A DNA stretch of 64,000 nt from Eleginops maclovinus (Eukaryota > Chordata > Actinopteri > Perciformes > Eleginopidae): contig NC_086354.1 in assembly GCF_036324505.1 (NCBI RefSeq), positions 20,770,707-20,834,706 of the forward strand, read 5' to 3'. The position numbers were made by a program, and so were the translations under genes. Positions 30,971-42,036 of the stretch are shown piece after piece (the stretch's first letter is position 1; the number at the start of each line of letters is the position of its first letter). The notes below the pieces were generated by a model. The model ran no database searches, had not been told where the DNA came from, and worked only from the letters and a program-made list of their open reading frames with translations.

Positions 30971-33900
30971 ATGGCAAGGAGGTAAGTTTCTTTTGGGGTA
31001 ACAAACACATAGTCTTATAGAAACACAAGATAGATGTATTTCAGAGGTTTTTCATGTTGTTTGCATGTTTGTTATTAGCTCATTTATGACTCTTTAATCC
31101 AGTTGTCGACTGTTTTAAAACTTTTTCTTGTGCAAGACAGATTTGCAATTTCCAAAACGTTAAACACACTCTGGGGTTTTTAACGTTAACTTGACTTGTG
31201 AGCTATTTGTTATATCCTTGACTGATCTCTTTGCTATGTTTCAACATGCAGCCATTTCTAAGCTTCATTACTCAACAAAGGGGAAGTGTCCTGCTGCATG
31301 TGGGATTTATTAAAGTTTTCCACAGGAAGTATGAGATTAAAAGAAGTCCTTCTTTTACAACCACTGATCATCCAGCAGTTAAACAATGGAGTAGTGTTGT
31401 TTAAAAACGTTATCATCATGTGAATGTGTTGATGAAGTCATTCAGAGAACAGAAGCTAACATGATACTACACAAAACAATGCGCAACCAACTCAAAACCA
31501 CTTATTTAAAGGTGGAGTTCTCTACTTCTTGTATTGTATGTGGTTTGGTGGTATAATATTAGTATCAGATTGTCTGAAGGTTAAGGGTTTGTCCACACAA
31601 ACATTTATTATTTGTTTGGAAGTGGCAGGAATCACAACATTTCTGAAAATAAAACCAGACTAAACTATCTGCCAGGCTAAGTACCACTAAATGGAAAGTG
31701 GGAATAACATTGTGGGGAATTTCTGTGCCATTACCATTTAAAATGCATTATACAATTTAATGTCAGTGTCTCATTAAAACTTAACAACCTAAAAGATTTA
31801 TTGAATGGTGTACATTTTCCGCTTGCATTTACATTTTAATTTAAGATACCTAGTGTCTTCTCTTTGCTGATGCTACTGCCTTTATCACTGCTGTTTTTAA
31901 AATGTGTTCCTTTAAGCCTTCAAAATGTCTTTGTACCCGAGTGTGATGACGATAAAGTTATTCTCTTTTGCTCTGATTTAGTGCAAATCACATGCAAAAA
32001 GTGTGTGCTTTCAATTTGTAAATAATCCTAATATGTTGTGCCTTTTCTGGTTTGTCTACTATTTAATTTGCTGCAATTGTTTTATTCTTTTTTTCCCCAG
32101 TCAACAGGCTGACCGGGAGCTCACCGAGGTGCTGAACCAGCTCTGGACCCTCGACACAAACCGCCTCCGTCCTGGGACAGATTACATCATCTCCCTCCAG
32201 GTCAGCCCCACATCTCTGCCTTCATCCAGAATTATACAAAGATTCATCTTGTCTTTTCTAACAAATATATAACGGTATTAATCCAGAGGTGCACAAAGAG
32301 TAAACCTTATTATTTTGTTTAATTATTTAACTTTATTTTTTAACTGTTTTGATTAATTTGTATATTGTTAAAGACCGGAAAATGTCTGACTTAAAATCCT
32401 ATTTCCACAAACTAAAATACTTATTTGTATTTATTCATTTCTCTATGTCCCCTTTTTGTTTTTTACTTACTTTGCCTTGTGACTGTTGTTAGTATGTTAT
32501 AAAGACCTTTACACTTATCTGCAATGCAAAGCACTCAGTCGGAGATACAGTACATGCAATAAATGCAAACCCCATCTGGACAGGAGTCACAGTGAAGTGT
32601 CACCAAATGCAAACGGAGTCAGTTTTAACATCTGTCAGTTTTAACATCTGTCAGTTTTAACATCTGTCTGTTTTATTCAGGGGAAGGCAGGTTATGTGGC
32701 TCAGGGCAGTACCTATGCCAGAGACAAGGCCAGACATCCTCTCTTCACTTATGTCAATGAAGACAAACTCAAGAGCATCGAGACATATTTACGTAAGTAG
32801 CAGTTCCTTTTTTCCATTACTCTTTTGCCACCTAAAATGTTTTAACAGGCATGTGGTGTTTTTTTATGCAGATTTCGTGAACCTGCTGGACAATTATGAG
32901 ACTTCCACAGGCATAAAAGAGGAAGTGACGTCAGATGAGCTGAAAGAGAACAAGATCTTTATCGACGCCATGATGGAGACCGCTGTCATGAAGGTGCGTT
33001 AGGTTTAAGAGAGGGTAACAGGAAGTTTGCAAGCATTAAACATCTGATCAGATAATTAATTTCCCTTTTTATGGCATGGCAATGTCTTGGTGCCTTCTTT
33101 TATCCTGCATGGGTGCAAACACTTTTTCAAGTGCAGTTAAATGCTTTCCACTGTGACACCTTTTTTATTATTTACTTTTATTATTTTTTAACATCAAGTT
33201 CTTTGTTTTTTTCCTGAAGGTTTTCCTACTATACTGATCATAAATGTTTGAGGAAATACTGAAGGCTTTAAGCATGTGAATGGCAATTAAAAAAAAACTA
33301 AATAGGCACCCACAGTATCAGCAACAGTTTACCTTAAATAATCCAAACTATTTTATTAAATTAGGTGAAGGAATGTCACATAAAAGCTGAAATGTGTGTT
33401 ATTAGTGACCTTTTTGTCATTGGAAGCTTGAAGCTTGTTTTTATTGTTTGTTTTTCTGATCAGTTTGCTCACGGATATCTGTCCAACAAAGGGCAGTCCC
33501 CATCTGACCGTGGTCAGTTCAAGAGACAGCTGTATGACATCTGGTTCAGACTCTACCACAGGGACAGGAGTGGAGGGTGAGTCTCACAATAACAGCAGGG
33601 GGAGCAGCTGGAATGCAGAAGCCACATGTTGCAATAATTACATGTTTTCTTTAAGAAGAGGCACAGAATGTTTTCCCATTGTGTAGATATTTTACTAATG
33701 TAAAAGTACTACTACAAAAAGAATATTGCAGTAACAACAGTATGTAAGTATTATCAGTAAAAGGTACTTTGACTATTAAAAGTTAAAGCACTCATTGTTG
33801 AAAATATTTAAAACAAAACAGGAATGCAAAGGAAATACATTTGAAAATGGAACTGATCTCAGACACACATGGAGACATTGTACACTATTTGACATATTGT

Positions 33901-34757
33901 TTTGTTTTCTTCATTGTAGTAAGGATTCCTGTGGATTCGAACATGTGTTTGTGGGAGAAACCAAGTTTGGCCGGGAGATTTTGGGTCTTCACAACTGGGT
34001 CCAGTTCTACCTGCAGGAGAAACATGACCATATTGACTACAAAGGCTACAAAGCAAGAGCGAACAAAAATACAGTAAGAAAACACTGTATGTTATATGCA
34101 TGATTAAGATACAGAAACACACCAAGGTCATGTCAGACATCTTTTATCGCTAAGACTTTGATGGATACTTTGAGAAATTGTATCCTCTCCGTTCAGATCA
34201 GAGGGACTGTGTTCCTAGAGCAAAGTGCAATACGTTTATTTTTTGTTTCTTGAAGTTCCAATAAACATGATTCATTTGCATAAAAGCTAAATGTAACCAT
34301 GAACCGTTTGCTAACAATTAGGATTGAAGCACATTATTTTATCCCACCCTACGGTAAAACTTGAATTACTTTAAAAATATATATATGTTCATGTTTTCTG
34401 TTGTTAATCGTGCTCTGCCACAAGTACAATTCCCCTTGTGGGACAAAAAAGATGAACTGAACTGAAATGTATTTCTTAATGAACTTCATTGTTTTGCAGC
34501 CGGACGAGGATGACCACGTCCTGAATCTGCAGTTCAGTTGGAAAGGTCTCGTGAAGCCGATTGCCGGTGTCTTCATCGGCGTCAGTCCAGAGTTCGAGTT
34601 TGCTCTCTTCACCATCATCTTCCTCATGTCGAGGGAGAAGAGGACGTCTGTGGAAGTGAAGGTGGACGAGTACCTGCTGGAGCTGGTCGTCTATCGGAAC
34701 GGGCGATGCATCGGCACGTCTTATCCCAAACTGCTCAGCAGCAACCAATGGGATTAG
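30971..34757 (+). CDS. EndoU/XendoU-family uridylate-specific endoribonuclease
   Basis: EndoU enzymes cut single-stranded RNA after U with divalent metal, leaving 2',3'-cyclic phosphates. Exons are: 30971-30981, 32101-32200, 32681-32792, 32872-32993, 33464-33576, 33920-34073 and 34500-34757; 289 residues, phases consistent. The product starts MARSQQADRELTEVLNQLW, has no signal peptide and no somatomedin-B domain, so it is the single-domain, probably intracellular form. Catalytic marks are GFEHVFVGE (Glu-His and Glu), the second His in LGLHNWVQFY and the Lys in FSWKGLVKP; a Thr/Ser near CIGTSYP closes the pocket. The fish paralog (possibly endouc) cannot be fixed without a tree, so no symbol is given. 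AATAAA at 34990-34995 is the likely poly(A) signal. Confidence 0.9.
32619..32680 (+). repeat. 16-bp repeat x3 abutting the EndoU exon 3 acceptor
   Basis: The unit TCAGTTTTAACATCTG occurs three times in a row (32619-32666), followed by a partial copy TCTGTTTTATTCAG that ends in the splice acceptor used for exon 3. Each full unit contains a TTTAACA that could act as a branch point. Confidence 0.8.
34390..34472 (+). repeat. Probable retroelement 3' tail in EndoU last intron
   Basis: CAATTCCCCTTGTGGGACAA followed by AGATGAACTGAACTGAA resembles the short-repeat 3' end of fish LINE/SINE families. It is preceded by an (AT)n tract. It ends about 30 bp before the exon 7 acceptor. Confidence 0.45.
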
Positions 34758-34995
34758 TAACGTCAGTCCATGCCAGGCTGGGACTTTTCATGAACACGCT
34801 TTCATGTTAAACAATTTGTGTACCACTTTCATTCCTATAAGCATAACCCTAATACAAATCCTGATTCTTCTTGCACTAAACTCCAGGCTTAAGCTGTCTA
34901 TAATTATTTGTTATCCTAAAACTTCTGGATTGGTATAATGAAGCTTGTTAAGTATTTATCCGTTCTTTTCTGTTTGCTATCATGGAGTCAATAAA

Positions 34996-35730
34996 TGTTT
35001 CTTTATCTAAAAAGTAGTTTTTGCATTTTAATTTCTCATCTGTTTTGGAATTTTGGCCAAACAATAAATGTTGGACTCAGTGTCTATCTATATATAACGT
35101 TTGTTTGTTTTAGCATAAGTCATTTACATTCCAAGTATTATTTCTGAAAACACAGAAACAACTATTTGGCAGATATGATTTGGTGAGCTGGCAGCACTTT
35201 CAACTGACTGTGAAAAAAGTGCTTAAGCAGATGATTAAAAATAATTGGAGGCACAATCCCAATAAATCTCACTGAACTAGTTATAATAATAATAAAGTCA
35301 CAGATCTGAGAATAAAGGGAGAAACTCGTAGATATGGACTATTGTATTTACATCTATTATTTTATTATATTTTTCTGTAGAAGGACACGTATTATCAACT
35401 CAAATACAATATAAGTCAAGGCTTTCTTTTCATATTTGGCACAAAGAAAGCAACAGATAATTGATACACAACATTAAGGATTGAAACATTTGTGGAAATA
35501 ATGGTATAACACAACTGGACAAAAACAATAAACAGTACTTTTACCAGACTTATTGCATCGAAGTTATCTATAAATAAACGATATCATCATCAGTAAATGA
35601 GGCAAATGTATTCTTCTTCTTTTCAAACATCAGACCCAATCTTTTGTGAATGGGGGGGGGGGGGTCACTCAGGGCCGCCTGGCAGACAGAACTGAGGGCT
35701 GCTCCTTTAAAAATAGCCCTGGACGCTTCC
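34996..35730. other. Intergenic spacer EndoU to cc2d1b
   Basis: AT-rich with no gene recognised; a poly-G tract lies at about 35651-35663. Confidence 0.5.
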
Positions 35731-35737
35731 CCTGTTC

Positions 35738-35749
35738 TGCGCATGCGCA
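35738..35749. promoter_or_regulatory. Perfect NRF1 palindrome in cc2d1b promoter
   Basis: TGCGCATGCGCA is the exact palindromic NRF1 site. It lies about 420 bp upstream of the cc2d1b ATG in a TATA-less region. A second candidate splice-donor-like AGGTAAAGAC at 35816-35825 suggests that an untranslated exon 1 ends there, with the acceptor somewhere before 36165. Confidence 0.6.
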
Positions 35750-36142
35750 ATCAAAGTCAACCCACAGAAATGAAACTGTTCCTCTGAGAAGTATCTGATG
35801 AAGTGCTGAAAGAGCAGGTAAAGACACTCACGCTTTTAGAGCTGGATACAACTCTCTGAAATGGTTGCTAACTGTGACACTAACAGTCGCCATCTTTCTC
35901 GTAAACAAACTTTAAGAGTTAGAGGCGAGAATCACGGTTAGCTAACAGCTAGCTAACACAACCGTCAGTTGGGTTACCTCTCACTGTCTGTTTGGGAGCC
36001 TCCTGACAACCGCTCACATGACTTTAACTACTGCAACCACACACATGATATTACACTGCAGCAATCATATCATTTAAACGTGCTTGTGTTTGTAGTTTAG
36101 ATCTCTGGAGTGTCGCGTTTGGGCTTGTTAAACATCCAGCCA

Positions 36143-36230
36143 CAACAACAACAACAACAACAACATGTTTGGTAAAAAGAAGAAAGCTCCGCAGCCCAGA
36201 GGCCAAGGCGCCGCTGCAGCCAAGCAGGTG

Positions 36231-36275
<45 letters not shown>
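36143..36275. repeat. (CAA)n tracts flanking the cc2d1b start exon
   Basis: (CAA)7 at 36143-36163 runs right up to the ATG at 36165, and a second (ACA)n of about 15 units begins three bases after the exon 1 donor GT, at 36231-36275. The poly-Gln/Cys/Val frames seen on either strand here are artefacts of these tracts. Confidence 0.9.
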
Positions 36276-39200
36276 GCAACACTGATCAGGATGTTTATGT
36301 AAAGATTTGTCTTGATACAAGCTGCCAAAGGGAGGGAGTTTATCTATTACTCTCTGGTTTCAGATGGGTCTGTTTGTAGATCTGGACGCTGAAGAGATGA
36401 TGGGTATGGAGGGGAATCTGGACGACCCGGATTTAGAGGCTGAACTGGCTGCTATCACTGGGAATAAAGCTGCTGCTGGAGGGAGAGCCAAGCAGAAGGG
36501 GAAAAGTGAGTGTTTATATGTCATGATGGACTAATATGTGCAGGGTCTGATGACCTTTCACTTGGCTGATATTGAAATTTGATACTTTATTTATCAAGTA
36601 AGATACTGAGTGAAAATCAAGAATGAATGACACTCAAAACACATCTTCAGCATTTCTGTACTTCCATTTCCTTTTTATTTATCTGCTGACCTTACAGTTT
36701 ATACCCCAATATACATTTTGCCAGCATGTAATCCACTATATGATCCGAGCATGTGGACAGACCTCCACATCACTGTATACGTCTAAGATCTGTTCAGCAG
36801 GCTACGGCTTTGGTCACACCCAAGCATGGAACTTATTTACCTTTGGACCTCTCTTTGTGCAGGAGTGTCATGTTGATATGGAAAAGGCCCTTCCTGTAAC
36901 ACTTTTTCTCCCTTGTGAATCAAAAGACTGTTATCCTCTCCTTTTAAGTTTTTTGATGGTATAAGAATATGAAATATGGGAAGTGTTTTTGTCTGTTGGT
37001 ACTAAACATCCTTTATTTCCATGCTTTTCACTATAATGTATAGTTATGATGCTTACGAGTTTCTGAAATCCTTCCCACAACAACTCGACCAAGAAATGTC
37101 CTGCAATGAATGACATTTACGTATGTTACTGCATGATCCTAATAAAGAATAAGAAAGAATACTATATTACCATGTAGTATATGTTGTTAATCTTGCATAC
37201 AAACCCAGACTACATGGCACCATGTTTGTGTTGTAGATCCGCTGCCCATGGAAGACATCGCAAAAATGGCTGACGATTGTATGCGAGATGTCGATGACGA
37301 TGAAGATGACAGTAACTTGGAGGACGATGAAGATTTATTGGTTGGTTGTTTTGCATTTTTTTATCTCTGCCCTCATGAGGATCTGTGGTTGGTTGTGGTT
37401 GATTGTCGATAACGTCGCCTTTTATCAATCAGCCACATGGTTTGAAATGGTTTGTACACAAGTGAACTATTTATTGGTTCTTAAAGTAGGTACACCATGT
37501 TGAAAAACAGTGGCACAGAGCTGTGTTGTATTTCCAAATGTGTCAGTTTTGTAACAAATATCAACTGACCTCAGTACTTAGCATGTTGTTATGCATTTAG
37601 CTTCTTGGGTTACATGAAAGGCATCTCCATTAAATATATATATATTTTTTAAACTGGTATTTGACTTAACGTATCACTTAATAATAACTAAAAGTTTTAA
37701 ATATATATAGTGAAGTAAAAAGTGAAATGCTTCCCTCTGAGATGTAGGGAGGTAGAACTATAAAGTAGCACAAAGTATTAAATTACGTGAAATTTTCAGA
37801 TTTACGAGCAAATGTTGATCAGTTGCTTTATTTTTCTCCTCATCAGGCAGAGCTACAGGAAGTGGTGGGTGAGGAGGAAGCTGAGAATGATGTTTCCTCC
37901 CCATCTTCTGCCACTGCTGAATCTCCTCAAGCTGAAACACCAGAGTCCACATTGAAACAGGTTCGAAACACAGTTTGCTCTCTGGCACATCTACACCGTC
38001 AGCCACCAAAATACATGACAAAGTGTTAGCTACTGGTAACAAGAAAAGGAAAATGTGTCGTCCTTGCCTTCTGCTGGTGTACATTATTAGCTGCCTAATT
38101 ATCTTAAATCCCCCTTTTCCCCAGTGTTTGTAAAGTATAAATGTTTTATTTGAACTTACTAATATGGTAGAAAAGATGCACCTCAGGTATTTATGTTCCG
38201 CTGTTTCTAGTAAATCTACTTTCCTTTCTACACGCTTTTCCCCCCTGGTAAAACCTACACAACACGTTTGTGGCTCGCAGTGAAAAGAGAATAAAGATGA
38301 GATATTGATATGTTTTATTTATCCGAAACAAATACTTCTATGACCCAAATTCTGAATAAGTACTTGACCTGTAGTGTAGGTTTACCAGCTGTTTTCAGAC
38401 AATGTTGACTGAACCTGTCTGTTGTTTTGGTGAAGCAGCAGGAAGTAAAGGTCTCCTCGGCGGCCCCCGGCAGCCTCCAGCACACCCTGGAGGAGAGAGT
38501 CGTCATGTACAAGACAGCTTTACAAAACGCTAAAGCTGGAGGGGAGACCTCCAAAGCCAGGAGATTCGATCGTGGTCTGAAGGTGAGAATACTGCAGCCA
38601 ATACATGACTTGTGCTGGTCTACAATCTTGTCCCTGATGTTCTTGGACATTAGCTCCAACATGACCACAAGATGTCTTTGGTCTTGCTCTTGGTGGAGAG
38701 TTTGTTATCTGATTTATTGACTGTGCACAGGTGTCTTTTATCCAGGTAAAGAGTTGATATCAGTAGTACTTTCTTAAAGCGAGAGGACTTATTTAACAGG
38801 TCCTTGGCAGCCAGAATTTTTGTTGGTTGCAAGGGGATCAAATACTTATTTCCCCCACTGTGGGTGGATGGATGGATGGATGGATGGATGGGTGGATGGA
38901 TGGATGGATGGATGGATGGATGGATGGATGGATGGATGGAATTGTCTAATATATTTCTGAGTACAACTTTTTATGTTCAAACTTTTTCATATTCAAGAGC
39001 CAAATAAGAGCAGTTTATTTTTATTCAATAAAGGCCTTTCTTTAAACTATGTGAGCAGCACTAAACATGCCCAACAGCTACAGATTTGTAGGACGATACA
39101 GTTCAGCTCATAAGGAAAGACACCGTGCTGTTTGTCATTAAATCAGTTCTCAAAACCCGTGATTTAAGATGTTTACTAATTTCTTTGTTAGAAATTTGTG

Positions 39201-41991
39201 CCTGGAATGACTGTAGTGCAGTGAAATATTCTTCATAATTTGTATAGAAGTGCAGATGATACTGACGGTGATGTTGCTCTGAACAGACTCTGCAGTCGAT
39301 GGTCGCTGCTGTAAAAAAAGGGAGACCCGTGAACGAGGCAGAGATCCCTCCTCCTGTCGCCACTGGAGCCCCGAGTGCCGCCTCTAATCCTGCTGCTCCC
39401 CATCGACCCCCTCCCCCCGTACCCTCGCCTCCTGAACCCTCTCCTTCTGATCAGGAGGCGGGGTCGGAGGCCACGACGCCACCTCCTGCTGTTCCGGAGA
39501 TCATCACCCCCAGCAGTGAAGAGAAGCCCTCCGCCTCCCTGCCTCTGAGCACCGTCCCATCTCCAGAGGAGCCTGCAGACAGAGCTCAGACCGGTCTCAC
39601 TGATGGTCAGTGTGAGACGGATTACATAAAATCATACCAGTGATTATATTCATGTGACAATACAAGTGTACAAGATAGTAGCTTACAATTAAAACCCGGT
39701 AATAGGTTACACCGGCCCGCTTCCCTCAGATCCCCAGTTCAATCAAAGCACAGAATCAAATTGCAAAACCAGCGAAACAAAGTTAAAGTGAAGCTATTAG
39801 TGTCTTCAGAGAGCAGATAGTGACTACAGTGTGTTTTTAAGGGGTGTGACATTCAGATTTTAGAATGATCACTGCAGAAGAGACAGGATGCAATGACTCA
39901 TTTCCGACCATTTAAAAAAACATAACTTTTTCCTAAAAATTATCACTTTTTTTCTAAATTTCGACTTTTAAAAATGTCCCACTATTCTCTTATAACTTCT
40001 TCCTGTATGTAATCCTCTTCTGATATCTTATTCTTAACATTTAATTTCTTTTCCTTTTAATTTTCTTTTTAAACTTCAGATTTTTTTCTGCAAATTTCGT
40101 TTTTTTTTAGAATTTCCGACTTCAAACTTATCGCTTTTTTCCTAAAAGATCTGATTTTGTTTCAGATTTCTTGAGTTTTTTCTAAATGTTGATTTTTAAA
40201 CATTTCAGATTATTTTTCTCATCTCAAAAATCGAGACATACATGACTCTTTTGAAAAGACATCACCTAACCTCACAATGCTCACAGCGCATTGTAAGCTT
40301 CTCTATACAGGATGAATGTGGTTCTTTCATTGTGGTAACGGTTCTGCGTTTCTGTCCTCGTGAATTCACAGCGAACGAGGCAACCAGGACGCTGCTTTTG
40401 GAGAGACAGAAAGAATACAAGATGGCAGCTCTGAGAGCCAAGAAGCAGGGGGATGTGGAGCAAGCAAGACTGCACCTCAAGACCGGCAAGGTGAGTCAGT
40501 GGACATGAGGACGGACAGTGTCTCCTCTCACAGATTTGTATCTGCAGTGTTTTGAATACATGTGACTCTCCTAAAAACTGGTTTCTCTGTAGGGTGCCAG
40601 CATTTCTTCCCCACTGAACACAATTGTTTGGGGAAATAAACTCAATACATACAACTTACAGCAAGATGAATCTCTATTGTCCTTTCCTTTAGATTAAATA
40701 CACATATATTTGCAGAAGTGGAACTTTTTAGGGAGTAAAATCATTTCCGTGATTTTGTCTGTTACGTTTTATGTTCCTATATTTCTCTACAAGCTGTATG
40801 AATATAATAAAGACTTGTTCCCGCTGCTACATGAAGCAACAATGCAGTTTTCTGCTGTAGGAATGTAGCAGCAGCTGTGACAATAGACATGCTGTTTTAC
40901 CTGGTTAATGCTAAAGAACGTTTAGTATTTAAGATCTTATTGTTTTCTTTATATCAACATCTTGTCTCAGTTCATATACCTAACATTAGTCATGAAAATG
41001 AACCAATTTAGATGTGTGTGTGTCTCTTAAAGCTACATTTTCTAAATATTTAAACAATGAACTTCACAAAATGATATAAATGATAGTTACATGTTGCTAG
41101 CATAAAGTTACACTTCCATATTCGTGCAGTCTGTTGTCTGAGTCAGAAGAATTTCTCCCTGGAGTATGTGAAACATGCCAACAATTTGGAACAAGACAGA
41201 ACCGCCTTTATGTTTGACAGAGTTTTGGTTTGTTGTGTTTTTTTTGGTGCAGAGGTTCGATGTGATGATCGAGGCGTTGGAGAAAGGACAAGCAGTCGAC
41301 CTCAGTGAGCTCCCCCCATCTCCAGATCAGGGTGAGGAACAGAAGAGTACAACACACAACCAAATCTCTTTTAAAAAACCGAGATTTCAAGGTGATATAC
41401 AGGAGGAATAAAAGGAAATATAAGTGGCAGAAGTCATCAGGGAGAAATAAGTGTTTGATTAGTGTTTCTACCACTAGATGCTTTTTTTTAAAGAGGTGTA
41501 CTGATTGGGTTTCTTTGATCCTTTGAGGCAAAGTAAGATCAAAAATAAGGGATTAAAAATTAGTTTTTGATCAATCCTTTGTCAAAGAGAACATCTTTTC
41601 CCAAGATGCTGTTCCCAAAAACAATTACTATTGCGTTTGAAAGCGATGGAAAGAAATATGTCTCGATACCCGACAGAAGTCATACTGATGGCCCCGGCCG
41701 TGGTGCAGCTGGCTGGGGCACCTGCACCGTACGCCGGCGACCCGGGTTCGATTCCCGACCCGTGGTCCTTTCCGGATCCCACCCCGACTCTCTCTCCCAC
41801 TTTCCTGTCACTCTCCTGTCCGATTAAAGGCAAAAAGCCCCCCAAAAATAACTTTAAAAAAAAGAAGTCATAATGATAGCAGGTGACAGGCAGCCACTCT
41901 GTTCAGCTAACTTTACCAAATAACACAATATGCCCCCTGGATTTGTTCTTAATAAGTACGATAATCTCATATTATTAATAAACAGAAGCCT

Positions 41992-42036
<45 letters not shown>

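Noticed and set aside
36051..36328. Frames with long Cys, Val or Leu runs
   Set aside because: They are translations of the (CAA)n microsatellites and cross the cc2d1b start exon on the opposite strand.
38864..38940. CRISPR-like array
   Set aside because: The repeat is a plain TGGA microsatellite without spacers, in a vertebrate intron.
41690..41770. Functional tRNA gene
   Set aside because: A and B boxes are present but no cloverleaf can be folded, and the A-rich tail and target duplications show a SINE.
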